This document shows, in pieces, positions 8,153-16,126 of a stretch of DNA of 64,000 nucleotides; position 1 is the first letter of the stretch; each line of letters opens with the position of its first letter. The notes below the pieces were generated by a model. That model saw nothing but the letters and a program-made list of their open reading frames with translations, searched no databases and was not told the origin of the DNA. The translations under genes and the position numbers were made by a program. The stretch is from the NCBI GenBank assembly GCA_015075635.1, contig JABTUA010000003.1, positions 1,674,001-1,738,000 on the forward strand, in the 5' to 3' direction. This DNA is from Polyangiaceae bacterium. GTDB lineage: Bacteria > Myxococcota_A > Polyangia > Polyangiales > Polyangiaceae.

Positions 8153-8655
8153 CTCGACGCTCCTTTGGACCCGACCGGACTCTCTTCGGCGCCCGACGCG
8201 TGCTCTGCCATCGGTACCACCAGCACGGGGCAGGGGGCGAGCCTGACCACGCGTTCCGCCACGCTGCCCAGCACGACGCGGCGCGCGCCCGTTCGGCCGT
8301 GCGTGCCCATCACCACCAGATCGGCGTGCTTCTGTCTGGCCCGCTCCACGATGGTGGTCGCGGCGTCGCCCACCTCGAGCGACACTTCGACCAGAGCGCG
8401 GTCCTCGGCCGACAGGCTGGCCAAGAAGCGTTCCACTTCCGTCTTGGCCTGCTCCTCCGCGAGCTCCCAGAGCGGACGCGGGCCGACTGCCGCCCAAACC
8501 AGCACGCTGGGCTGGACGTAGGCGGGGACGTGGTAGACGTGGAGCAGCTCGACCGTCGAGCCGAAGCGCCGCCCGAGGGAGAGCGCCGTCACGAGCGCCA
8601 GCCGAGAGCACTCGGAGGCGTCGACGGGGCAGAGGATTCGGCGGTATTCGGTCAC
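8149..8655 (-). CDS. Universal stress protein
   Basis: A 168-residue UspA-domain protein, GTG start at 8655, beginning (V)TEYRRILCPVDASECS. The canonical nucleotide loop MGTHGRTGARRVVLGSVAERVVR is intact. A C-terminal tail of about 20 residues rich in Ala/Ser/Glu extends past the fold. It is the first gene of a two-Usp operon and overlaps the next gene by ATGA. The sigma-54-like promoter at 8672-8687 lies only about 16 bases upstream of the start codon, so the transcript would have an extremely short leader. Confidence 0.92.
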   Translation of the reverse strand: MTEYRRILCPVDASECSRLALVTALSLGRRFGSTVELLHVYHVPAYVQPSVLVWAAVGPRPLWELAEEQAKTEVERFLASLSAEDRALVEVSLEVGDAATTIVERARQKHADLVVMGTHGRTGARRVVLGSVAERVVRLAPCPVLVVPMAEHASGAEESPVGSKGASR

Positions 8656-8671
8656 GTTGGGCCCTCAGGGT

Positions 8672-8687
8672 CGCAATTGTCGTGCCG
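8672..8687 (-). promoter_or_regulatory. Sigma-54-type promoter for the two-Usp operon
   Basis: Minus-strand CGGCACGACAATTGCG has GG-N10-GC and matches 10 of 12 informative positions of TGGCACG-N4-TTGCW. It sits in the 35-base gap before the GTG at 8655. Confidence 0.68.
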
Positions 8688-8690
8688 CTG

Positions 8691-9257
8691 TCAATGCCGG
8701 GGGGTTGGCACCGTGTACCCCTCGCGCAACGCCAACCAGCGCAGCACGTCGAGCGCGCTCAGGATCCCCACGACCTTGCCGTTCGGGGCTACGACCGGCA
8801 CGCGGTGTACTCCCTCCAGGGCCATCAACGCCGAGGCGCGCGCTATCGAGGCCGACTCCGGCAACGTGAACGCGAGCGGGGTCATCACGTCCCGCACCGT
8901 GGCGTCGCGCAGCTCCTGGACGTGCATGCCGCGGTCGAGCTGGGCGCGAATGCCTCCGCTCTGGAGCTCCGGCTTTCCGACCTCGCCGGTCTCACCGCGG
9001 TCGGCGTAGTCCCGGAGGACGTCCGTCTTGGACACGATCCCGAGGGTGCGACCGCTGGAGTCGACCACCGGCGCGCCACTGATGCCGCGCTCCAGGAACA
9101 GATCGGTCAAGGCTTCGATGCCCAGGTCCGGCGGCACGCACACGACGTGCTTGGTCATCACCTCGCCGACCGGAGTGGTCTCTGCTGGGCCCGCAGGTTC
9201 ACCGCCCGAGCGATGTGGCCCGATGGCGGCGTGAGTGGATTCTCTGTTGGAGCTCAT
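8691..9257 (-). CDS. CBS-domain pair protein
   Basis: A 188-residue protein with two CBS motifs. The first runs PVGEVMTKHVVCVPPDLGIEAL to GISGAPVVDSSGRTLGIVSKTDVL. The second runs ATVRDVMTPLAFTLPESASIARA to GVHRVPVVAPNGKVVGILSALDVL. A Bateman module like this usually binds an adenosine nucleotide. There is no fused enzyme. A 30-residue N-terminal tail is low in complexity. It is transcribed from the sigma-54-like promoter at 9352-9367 and has a GAGAGGTGAG ribosome site. A second CBS gene is transcribed divergently. Stand-alone CBS proteins beside Usp genes recall hypoxia-induced proteins of actinobacteria, which is an analogy only. Confidence 0.9.
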   Translation of the reverse strand: MSSNRESTHAAIGPHRSGGEPAGPAETTPVGEVMTKHVVCVPPDLGIEALTDLFLERGISGAPVVDSSGRTLGIVSKTDVLRDYADRGETGEVGKPELQSGGIRAQLDRGMHVQELRDATVRDVMTPLAFTLPESASIARASALMALEGVHRVPVVAPNGKVVGILSALDVLRWLALREGYTVPTPRH

Positions 9258-9351
9258 GGTGACTCACCTCTCGCGCACTGCCTGCGCCGGTTGGGGTTCT
9301 TGCGCACGCATTGCGCAGGTCGGGTCCGACGTCGTCGGCGAACAACGGGTT

Positions 9352-9367
9352 TGCAAGTGTCGAACCA
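9352..9367 (-). promoter_or_regulatory. Sigma-54-type promoter for the leftward CBS gene
   Basis: Minus-strand TGGTTCGACACTTGCA has GG-N10-GC, a perfect TTGCA, and 10 of 12 informative matches. It lies about 95 bases before the ATG at 9257 and one base from the divergent promoter at 9369-9384. Confidence 0.68.
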
Positions 9368-9368
9368 G

Positions 9369-9384
9369 GGGCATGCACGTTGCA
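9369..9384 (+). promoter_or_regulatory. Sigma-54-type promoter for the rightward CBS gene
   Basis: GGGCATGCACGTTGCA has GG-N10-GC, a perfect TTGCA, and 10 of 12 informative matches. It lies 45 bases before the ATG at 9430 and back-to-back with the leftward promoter. Confidence 0.66.
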
Positions 9385-9429
9385 TCGCGTCAGGGCAGGA
9401 AGATAGCGCGAAAGCGAGGAGCTCGAGCA

Positions 9430-9846
9430 ATGGTTGTCGAAGACGTCATGACCGAGGCCCCGATCACCGTGTCGTCCAGCACTTCCATTCGGAAGGTCAT
9501 CATGACGCTCTTCGAGAGTGACTTCCGGCACCTACCCATCGTCGATGGCGGTCAGCTCGTCGGCATCGTCAGCGATCGCGACCTGCGCGCGTTCATGACA
9601 CCGAGCATGATCGAGCTCGAGAAGCCCGAGGAGGTCCAGCGCCGTCTGGCCCAGCCCGTGTCGACCGTGATGAACGCCGACGTCGTCAGCGTGACTCCCG
9701 AGACCGACCTCGCCGACGTGATTGAGATGATGCTCGATCAGAAGGTCGGCGCCATTCCGGTGGTTCGTCCCGACACCCAGGAGCTGGTCGGCATCGTCAG
9801 CTACGTGGACGTGCTGCGAGCCGCACAAGAGCTCTTCGAGGATTGA
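9430..9846 (+). CDS. CBS-domain pair protein
   Basis: A 138-residue protein that is almost entirely a CBS pair: VEDVMTEAPITVSSSTSIRKV to FRHLPIVDGGQLVGIVSDRDL, then PVSTVMNADVVSVTPETDLADV to VGAIPVVRPDTQELVGIVSYVDVL. ATG 9430 is chosen because GAGGAG lies eight bases upstream and the CBS fold starts directly after it. An earlier in-frame start would run through the sigma-54-like promoter. It is monocistronic and converges with the epimerase gene. It probably senses an adenylate ligand, but its effector target cannot be seen. Confidence 0.92.
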   Translation: MVVEDVMTEAPITVSSSTSIRKVIMTLFESDFRHLPIVDGGQLVGIVSDRDLRAFMTPSMIELEKPEEVQRRLAQPVSTVMNADVVSVTPETDLADVIEMMLDQKVGAIPVVRPDTQELVGIVSYVDVLRAAQELFED

Positions 9847-9859
9847 GTAGCGCGCGCCT

Positions 9860-10810
9860 CTACTCCGCCGGCCAGGCGATGCGGTGCTTCGGCTCGTAGC
9901 CCAGGCGCTCGCGCGCGCGCCGGCCGTCGAGCACCGCGCTGAAATGGAAGCGCCGGTGGTTCAGATCGTAGCGGAAGTCCATCCCGAGCGCGCTCGCGCG
10001 CAGGCGGTAGAGCGGGGCCAGGAGCGGTCCGGGGACCGGAACGCCGACTCGACCCCAGAGCTCGATGGCCCGCGAGAGGGGGAGCACGTCGGCGCCCGGA
10101 ATGTTGAACACACCGCTGTCCTGGCTGTCGATGGCGAGCACCAGCGCGCGGGTCAGGTCTTCGAGCGACAGGAGGTGCAGCATCGGATCGAAGCCGAGGG
10201 GCCGGAGGCACAGGCTCGACGAGAGGTAGTCGTGGAGCTGGCTCCCGATGTCAGCCGTCAGGATCTCCGAGCAACGCAAGACCACGATCTGGAGGCGTGA
10301 CATGCCCATGCGCGTGCATACGGTCAGATCTGCCTCGACCCGGTCCCGAACTTTCTGCGGTGCATCCGGCGAGAGCTCGAGCGGGTCGTCCTCGGAGAGC
10401 AAGGTCGAGCGACCAGGATCGAGGTGGTAGACGGCGCTCGCGCTGCGGAAGACGAAGCGCCGGATGGTAGGGTGGCGTTCACACAGCGAGAGCAGCTCGC
10501 GCGTGCTCTCGACGTTCAGCGCGTGGACGCGAGGCCCCTCGTCGTGGGCGCGGCGGTGAAGCGCGTTGTGCACCACTACCTCGACGCCCAGCTCGCGGGC
10601 GTCGGCGAAGAGCAGGTCGTGCAGCTCTCGGCCTCGGGTCAGGTCCACTTGCCGGTAGCGATAACGGTCCGGCTCGTGCGCACCGAGCGGGATGGGGTCG
10701 GCCTCTGCACCGACGGCCAGCACGAGCCCCGTGCTCGGTTCGCCGAGCAGCGCCTCGACCAGCGCGCGCCCGATGGGCGTCGTCGCGCCGATGACGAGCA
10801 CACGCCTCAT
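9860..10810 (-). CDS. NAD-dependent epimerase/dehydratase-type (extended SDR) protein
   Basis: A 316-residue Rossmann-fold protein. MRRVLVIGATTPIGRALVEAL is the nucleotide-binding loop (a GATTPIGR variant of GxxGxxG). VFRSASAVY stands where extended SDRs carry the catalytic Ser. The usual YxxxK is not obvious; the equivalent region reads PDAPQKVRDRVEADL, so enzymatic activity is uncertain. It overlaps the acyltransferase upstream by ATGA and is the last gene of a Usp-acyltransferase-epimerase operon under a sigma-54-like promoter. An epimerase-like gene paired with this acyltransferase family also occurs in actinobacteria as far as I recall. That suggests a shared lipid or sugar-lipid pathway. 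Confidence 0.82.
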   Translation of the reverse strand: MRRVLVIGATTPIGRALVEALLGEPSTGLVLAVGAEADPIPLGAHEPDRYRYRQVDLTRGRELHDLLFADARELGVEVVVHNALHRRAHDEGPRVHALNVESTRELLSLCERHPTIRRFVFRSASAVYHLDPGRSTLLSEDDPLELSPDAPQKVRDRVEADLTVCTRMGMSRLQIVVLRCSEILTADIGSQLHDYLSSSLCLRPLGFDPMLHLLSLEDLTRALVLAIDSQDSGVFNIPGADVLPLSRAIELWGRVGVPVPGPLLAPLYRLRASALGMDFRYDLNHRRFHFSAVLDGRRARERLGYEPKHRIAWPAE

Positions 10811-11646
10811 CGAAACAGCCCCTTTCGCTCCGAGAGGCCCCGCGCGATCAGTGCCTCGACGGCCTCCTTCACCGCGTGGGCGGCGTCGCGGACCGCCGAG
10901 GGGTCGTCCGGATCGGCGAAGCGGTCGTGAAGCTGGAGCGGCTCGCCGTAGTACACGTGGAAGCGCACCGGCAGGGGCAGCGGGGTGGCGGGGATGGGCA
11001 GGAATGGAGCTCCAAAGACGTGGAACGAGTCGATGCGACCGAGCTCCGGCCAGGCCTCCTCCGCTCCCACCACGGCTACGGGGATCACGGCGACGCGGTG
11101 TCGAAGCGCGAGCTCGGCGTGCCCCACCCGCCAATCCTGGAGCTGGTAGCGCTTGTCCCAGCCCTTGCCGATGCCCGGCGCGCCCTCGGGAAAGACCAAC
11201 ACCAGCTCGCCCGTCTCGAGCAGGTGGCGGAAGTTGCCCTGACTGCCCGCGACGACCCCGATGCGGCTGAAAACCGTGCCCACCCAGGGCATGAGGGGGA
11301 TGAACACGTCCCCGATCACCCGCGCCACCCGCGGCGGCGAGGTGTGACGCACCACGTCCGCGACGATCATGGCGCCGTCGATGGGGAGCAGCCCGCTGTG
11401 GTTGGACGCGAGGATGGCCGCGCCGGAGCGCGGCAGGTGCTCCGCGCCGTGGCTCTCGACGCGGAAGTAGCGATCGTAGGCGAAGCGACACACGCCCATC
11501 GCAACGGCGAATGCCTCCGGTTGGAACCCCAGCACGTCGAAGCCGTGGCCCGCGTCGCGAAACGCGAGCTGACGCGCCACCTCGCGCTCGGCCGGACCGA
11601 GGAGCGCGTCGGCGAGTGAGCGCACGATGCGACGCCTGAGAGACAT
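10807..11646 (-). CDS. PlsC-like lysophospholipid acyltransferase family protein
   Basis: A 279-residue glycerophospholipid-type acyltransferase. The first catalytic block is SNHSGLLPIDGAM; His and Asp are six residues apart instead of the usual four, a variant seen in a subgroup of the family. A second block, LVFPEGAPG, fits acceptor binding. The protein likely works at the inner face of the cytoplasmic membrane and transfers an acyl group from ACP or CoA. It starts 5 bases after the tandem Usp gene and overlaps the epimerase gene by four bases. The acyl carrier protein gene heading the hydrogenase operon is another lipid-linked member of the same putative regulon. Confidence 0.85.
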   Translation of the reverse strand: MSLRRRIVRSLADALLGPAEREVARQLAFRDAGHGFDVLGFQPEAFAVAMGVCRFAYDRYFRVESHGAEHLPRSGAAILASNHSGLLPIDGAMIVADVVRHTSPPRVARVIGDVFIPLMPWVGTVFSRIGVVAGSQGNFRHLLETGELVLVFPEGAPGIGKGWDKRYQLQDWRVGHAELALRHRVAVIPVAVVGAEEAWPELGRIDSFHVFGAPFLPIPATPLPLPVRFHVYYGEPLQLHDRFADPDDPSAVRDAAHAVKEAVEALIARGLSERKGLFR

Positions 11647-11651
11647 GAGCC

Positions 11652-12485
11652 TCAGGTTGGCCCGGCAGGGCTGGTCAGGAGGAGGGAGCAGGTGGCCGCG
11701 CGCAACAGCCGCTCCGCGGTTCCGCCGAGGAAGACCCGGCGCAGACCACCCAGCCCTGCGCGTCCCATCACCAAGAGATCGCTCTTCTCCTGGCGCGCGA
11801 TGCGGTCGAGGACCTCGTGCGGTCGTCCCCACTCGTAGCGCACGGTCGGCCCGAGCTCCGGAGTGACGAAGTCGAGCAGCGCTGCCTTGGCGCGCGCCGC
11901 GTGCTCGGACAGCTCCCCGGCGCTGGTATCGGCACCCGCCACGAAGTCCGGGTGCTCGAGCACGTGAGCGATGGTCAGGGTGCCCGCGCAGAGGTCGCAC
12001 AGCGCTCTCGCGAACGACAGCGCCTCGCGCGACGCCGGCGAGCAATCCACGGCTGCGAGCACCCGCGCGAGGCCGGGCTCGCTCCGCGGGCGGCTGATCC
12101 AGACCGGCTGCCGCGCGAAGCGCGCGACGGTCTCCGCCGTTGCCCCGGTGTCGTGGGCGCGGTCGCCGGCGCCGAGCACGATCACGCTGGAGTCCAGCGC
12201 TTCGGCGGTGTGGAGCACGGCCTCGGCCGCGCTGCCCCGGGTCGAGCGCTCTTCTCCGAGGCGTGCGCCGTCTGCGAGCAGGGCCTCACGGCACTCCGCC
12301 AGGTGCTCTCGGGTGCGGGCGTCGCGCGCGGCTTCGCTGGCCCGGGTCCTGGGCTCGGACGCGTGCACGTGAACGACGTCCACGGGAACTTGGTACAGAC
12401 GAGAGAGCAACGCCGCATCCGCGCGTGCCAAGGCGGCGGCCCGTCCGAAGTCGGTCGCGAGCAGGATGCGAAGTAGACCGGCCAT
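11652..12485 (-). CDS. Tandem universal stress protein (two Usp domains)
   Basis: A 277-residue protein with two UspA repeats. The N-terminal copy (LLRILLATDFGRAA, IVLGAGDRAHDTGATAETV) has lost the canonical nucleotide loop. The C-terminal copy (LARVLAAVDCSPASREAL, LLVMGRAGLGGLRRVFLGGTAERLLR) keeps a G-2X-G-9X-G-like loop ending GG instead of GS. One active and one degenerate half is common for two-domain Usp proteins. It is the first gene of a three-gene operon. The sigma-54-like promoter at 12500-12515 lies only 14 bases from the ATG. Confidence 0.9.
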   Translation of the reverse strand: MAGLLRILLATDFGRAAALARADAALLSRLYQVPVDVVHVHASEPRTRASEAARDARTREHLAECREALLADGARLGEERSTRGSAAEAVLHTAEALDSSVIVLGAGDRAHDTGATAETVARFARQPVWISRPRSEPGLARVLAAVDCSPASREALSFARALCDLCAGTLTIAHVLEHPDFVAGADTSAGELSEHAARAKAALLDFVTPELGPTVRYEWGRPHEVLDRIARQEKSDLLVMGRAGLGGLRRVFLGGTAERLLRAATCSLLLTSPAGPT

Positions 12486-12499
12486 TTCCCCGCTGTCGA

Positions 12500-12515
12500 A
12501 GCAAGGCGTGCGCCA
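12500..12515 (-). promoter_or_regulatory. Sigma-54-type promoter for the Usp-acyltransferase-epimerase operon
   Basis: Minus-strand TGGCGCACGCCTTGCT has GG-N10-GC, perfect TGGC and TTGCT, and 10 of 12 informative matches. Confidence 0.68.
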
Positions 12516-12652
12516 CGAAGGCCAAACCGGAATCCTGCCCGGGTCCGAGGCGTGCTGCGCACGGATTGCCGCAGCAGCCGGCGGTCGCCGCAAAAGTTTC
12601 CGCCGGAGCGGGCGCGAGCCCCTGCTTGGGCGGTGAGCAAGCACTCCGCGGG

Positions 12653-12668
12653 TGGCACGTCTCTCGCA
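12653..12668 (+). promoter_or_regulatory. Sigma-54-type promoter for the His-rich lipoprotein gene
   Basis: TGGCACGTCTCTCGCA has a perfect TGGCACG half, GG-N10-GC, and 11 of 12 informative matches. It is one of the two best sites in the window and lies 51 bases before the ATG. Confidence 0.75.
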
Positions 12669-12719
12669 ACGGATTCGGCTGTCCCACCGGGCGATCCGGC
12701 GGACGCTGCGGAGGCTCAC

Positions 12720-13058
12720 ATGTCGAAGTGGATTCGGGTTTCTCTGGTGCTCTGGTCGGTCGCCGTCGCTGCTCTCGTGTCGGGGTGTGACAAGGGTGGA
12801 GGTGCTGCCGCGAGCAAGTGCGTGCAGAACGGCACGCAAGTCGAGCTGAGCGGCAACCACGGGCACGCCGTGGACATCCCCGCCGATCACGTGAAGCGCG
12901 GAATGGGTGGAGGCTACGCCGTGAAAGGCGGGGATCACGAGCACGCGATCGTGCTCAAGGACGAGGAGATGAAGAAGCTGCAGGCGGGGGAGAGCGTGAC
13001 CACCCGGACCAGTAGCGTGAACGGTCACCTGCACGAGGCGAGCATCAGCTGCAAGTAG
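12720..13058 (+). CDS. Small His-rich lipoprotein
   Basis: A 112-residue exported lipoprotein. A signal peptide with lipobox LVSGC places it on the periplasmic side of a membrane. The mature part has two cysteines plus the lipid Cys and repeated His pairs: GNHGHAVDIPADHV, GGDHEHAIVL and NGHLHEASISC. The HxH/HGH spacing looks like a metal or heme ligand set, but I do not recognise the family. ATG 12720 is preceded by GCGGAGG. Its strong sigma-54-like promoter and its place between the Usp operon and the hydrogenase maturation genes suggest a role in the same response. It converges on hypF. Confidence 0.85.
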   Translation: MSKWIRVSLVLWSVAVAALVSGCDKGGGAAASKCVQNGTQVELSGNHGHAVDIPADHVKRGMGGGYAVKGGDHEHAIVLKDEEMKKLQAGESVTTRTSSVNGHLHEASISCK

Positions 13059-13065
13059 GCGCGCT

Positions 13066-15308
13066 TCAGCTCTTCCCCATGACGCTCGCGGCGACGAAGG
13101 CTTGTCCCACCGAGACGCCGCCGTCGTTCACCGGGACGAGCTCGGGCGAGAGCACGCGAAACCCACGGCCCTCGAGCAGCGCGCGGGCGCCGTCGGCGAG
13201 CAGCCGATTCTGGAAGCAGCCGCCGGCGAGCACCACGTCCTTCAGGGCCACGCGCTCCGCGACGAGCGCGGTGACCCCGACCAGCGTCGCGTGGAAGCGC
13301 GCCGCTGCCAGGTGTGGATCGCCTTCGCCGAGCACGGCGCGCACTGCGGGTTCCCAGTCGATGACTGCCGGTGACGCGTCGCCGAGCGGGATTGGATAAG
13401 GCGCCTCGGGCGCAGCGCGCTCCGCTGCCAGCTCGAGCTCGAGCGCGGCCTGCCCCTCGAAGCTCGAGCGCTCCGAGAGCCCGAGCAGGGCGGAGACCGC
13501 GTCGAACAGCCGGCCCAGGCTGCTGGTAGGGCGGGAGTGGTCGGCGCTCTCCAGCATGCCGAGCAGCACCTTGGCGTGGGCCGCCGGGTACCAGCGGTTC
13601 GCGTAGCGCTCCGCCAGCGCGGGATCGATCGCGTGCAGCACCCCGAGCGCCGCGCGCCGCGGGTCGCGCGCTGCCGCGTCGCCACCCGGCAGGCGGAACG
13701 GCCGGAGGTGAGCCACGCGCTCGGCGTGGGCGCCGTCGGCCACCAGCGCCTCGCCACCCCAGATGGTGCCGTCGGTGCCGAGGCCGCTGCCGTCCCAGGC
13801 GAAGCCGAGCACTCGGTGCCCGACGTCGTGCTCGGCCAGGGCCGAGGCGACGTGCGCGTGATGGTGTTGCACCCGCAAGAGCGGCACGCCGAGCTCCTGC
13901 GCCAGGCGCGCGGCCAGCTCGCTCGAGGCATAGTCGGGGTGAAGATCGCAGCACACCACGTCGGGCTTGGCGTCGAAGAAGCGACACAGGTCGCCGACGG
14001 TGCGCTCGAGCCCAGCGATGGCCGCGCTGCTCTCCAGATCGCCCAGGTGGTGGCTGGGGACGAGCTGGCCGCGGTGGAGCAGCGTGACCGTGCTCTTCAG
14101 GTTCGCGCCCAGCGCCAGCACGGTGAGCGCCGTGTCCAGGCTGGCCACCGGGCGTGGCGCGAAGCCTCGCGCGCGCCGCACGAGGCACAGGCCGCTCGGA
14201 CCGACTCGCGCCACGGAGTCGTCGACGGGCCGCACGATCTCGCGGTTGTGCACCAGGAGCTCGTCCGCGATTTCCCCGAGCTCCTTCACCGCGTCCGCGA
14301 CGGCAGTGCACATCGGCTCCTCGGCGCGGTTCCCGCTGGTGCAGACCAGCGGGCGGCCCACGGCCTTGGCCAGGATGCGGTGGAGCGGCGTGTACGGCAG
14401 CATCGCGCCGAGCCTGGAGTTGCCCGGGGCCACCGAGCCGCCGACGTTCGACTCTGCGCGCCGCTGCACGAGCAATATTGGGGCCTCAGCGCTGGTGAGC
14501 CAGCGCTCCTCCCGATCCGAGAGCTCCGCGTGCGAGCGGAGGCTCGCGAGCGACTCGAACAGCACTGCCAAGGGCTTCTCCTCGCGATGCTTGCGCGAGC
14601 GCAGGCGGCGCACCGCCTCGTCGTCCGTGGCGTCGGTCAGGAGCTGAAAGCCGCCGAGCCCGCGCAGCGCGAGGATGCCCCCTTGCCGGAGCAACGCGGC
14701 GGCACGCTGCAGCGCCTCTCTTCTCGTGTCGCGAGGCGCTTGCCGCCAGAGTCCAGGAGCTCGAGGACAGGGCCGCAGGCGGGGCAAGCCATCGCCTCGG
14801 CGTGGAAGCGGCGGTCTCCCTCCGTGCCATACTCGGCCGAGCAGTCCGCGCACAGCTCGAAGCGCTTCATGCTGGTGCGGCCGCGATCGTAGGGCAGCGC
14901 CTCGACGATGCTGAAGCGCGGGCCGCAGCGCGTGCAGTTGGTGAAAGGGTAGCGGAAGCGGCGGGCCTTCGCGTCCTCGATCTCGGCCGCGCACTCCGCG
15001 CAGGTGGCGAGGTCGGCGGGGAGCGCAGCCTCCACGGCGGCGCTGGCGTCGCTCTGGGCGATGACGAAGTCAGACTCCGCGCGCTCCGCCAGCGTCTCCT
15101 GCTCCAGCTTCTCGACCCGGATCGGGGGCGGCAGCGCGCGCAGGGCATCGGCCAACTCGAGCGCGCGCTCGCCTTGCACCTCGATGCGCACCGAGCCGCG
15201 CTCGTTCCTCACGAAGCCGCTCAGGCCGAGCGCGTGGGCGAGCCGCGCCACGCTCGGCCGAAAGCCGACGCCCTGCACGACTCCCCGCACCGTGAGCCCA
15301 ATGCGCAC
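13066..15308 (-). pseudogene. hypF: Carbamoyltransferase HypF, apparent single-base frameshift
   Basis: HypF makes the thiocarboxamide on HypE that becomes the cyanide ligands of [NiFe] hydrogenase. The N-terminal part (15308 to about 14720) has the acylphosphatase motif VRGVVQGVGFRPSVARL and zinc-finger cysteines (CATCAAEIEDAK, NCTRCGPRF, CADCSAEY, CPACGPVL). The rest (about 14720 to 13066) is in the next frame: a YrdC-like domain (GLGGF, RSRKHREEKPLAVLF) and a Kae1-like domain (VQHHHAHVASALAEH, GGCFQN). The switch needs a minus-one step near 14717-14728, in a purine-rich run. Joined, the two parts give about 747 residues, the normal length. It is either a one-base deletion or a sequence error. 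Last gene of the hydrogenase operon. Confidence 0.88.
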
Positions 15309-15327
15309 GAGGCCTACTTTCGCACAA

Positions 15328-15669
15328 TTACTCGACGTCCAGGCTGTCGATTCGAAGGCCCGGTGTGCCCATGACGTCGGCGTCCGTGCTGCCGCAGGCC
15401 GGGCAGAGCGTGAGGTGGTGCTCCGGACGGTAGCTGGTCGCGCAGGCCCGGCAGCGAGCCTCCAAGTGTGTCAACGCCAGCTCGAGCGCCGCGTCTTCGG
15501 CCGCGGTACCGCGGGCGTGGGCCGCGAAGTGGAAGCCGATGGCGTCCGCGTGGAGGTGCTCGGTCTCGGCCAGCTCGCCGACGACCCGGCGCACGCGCCT
15601 GGCGCCTCGCTCCTGGGCGAGCTGGAGCACGGCTTCGAGCAGGCCGCGGGCCAGGGCGGATTCGTGCAT
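15328..15669 (-). CDS. hypA: Hydrogenase nickel-insertion protein HypA
   Basis: A 113-residue cytoplasmic metallochaperone that helps insert nickel into the hydrogenase large subunit. It starts MHESALARGLLEAV; the N-terminal Met-His-Glu is the nickel site of the family. The zinc site is two CxxC pairs, CRACATSYRPEHHLTLCPACGS. It lies 7 bases after the maturation protease gene and 19 before hypF. HypB, C, D and E are not in the window and must be elsewhere if the enzyme is matured. Confidence 0.95.
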   Translation of the reverse strand: MHESALARGLLEAVLQLAQERGARRVRRVVGELAETEHLHADAIGFHFAAHARGTAAEDAALELALTHLEARCRACATSYRPEHHLTLCPACGSTDADVMGTPGLRIDSLDVE

Positions 15670-15676
15670 GTCTTCC

Positions 15677-16126
15677 TCACTTGGCGAGCAGCTCGCGGAC
15701 CTTCGCCGCCGCGACGGGCACCGCCGCGGCGACCGGTCCAGACAGCTCCGTGCCATGGGCGGTCGGCGGCTCGATGGCTACGGCCAAGAGCAGAACCTCG
15801 GGCAGCGCCCCGCCCGCGAGCACCCGGGCCAGCTCCAAGGCCTGCCTGACGCTGATGCCGTGGGTCGAGACCGGTGAGAGCGGCGCCTCCGCGAGCTCGG
15901 AGAGCCCGAGCGCGAGCACGCCCCCTGCTGGCCCCGCACCGACCGCCGCATCCACAAGCACCACGCGCTCGGCGCCCTGGAGCAGCTCCACCAGCCGGGC
16001 GGGATCCGCTACCTGGTGGAGCTCCGCGCCGTTTGGAGGGTTCGCCGCCAGCGCGTCGAGCACGCAGAGGCCCACGCCGTCGTCGCCAGCTGCGCGCTGG
16101 CCGAGCCCGATCACCCGGACCGCCAC
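15677..16126 (-). CDS. Hydrogenase maturation protease
   Basis: A 149-residue protease of the HyaD/HycI/HoxW family. It removes the C-terminal peptide of the large subunit after nickel insertion. It starts MAVRVIGLGQRAAGDDGVGL, with the GDDG-type nickel-coordinating acidic residue, then VVLVDAAVGAG and a STHGISVRQAL segment typical of the group-3 proteases. It begins on the base next to the large subunit stop, consistent with acting on that product. The large subunit has the expected cleavable tail after DPCISCSTH. Confidence 0.93.
   Translation of the reverse strand: MAVRVIGLGQRAAGDDGVGLCVLDALAANPPNGAELHQVADPARLVELLQGAERVVLVDAAVGAGPAGGVLALGLSELAEAPLSPVSTHGISVRQALELARVLAGGALPEVLLLAVAIEPPTAHGTELSGPVAAAVPVAAAKVRELLAK

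Noticed and set aside
14717-14728. Programmed minus-one frameshifting in hypF
   Set aside because: There is no X-XXY-YYZ heptamer or downstream pseudoknot, and HypF is normally a single frame. A deletion or sequence error is simpler.
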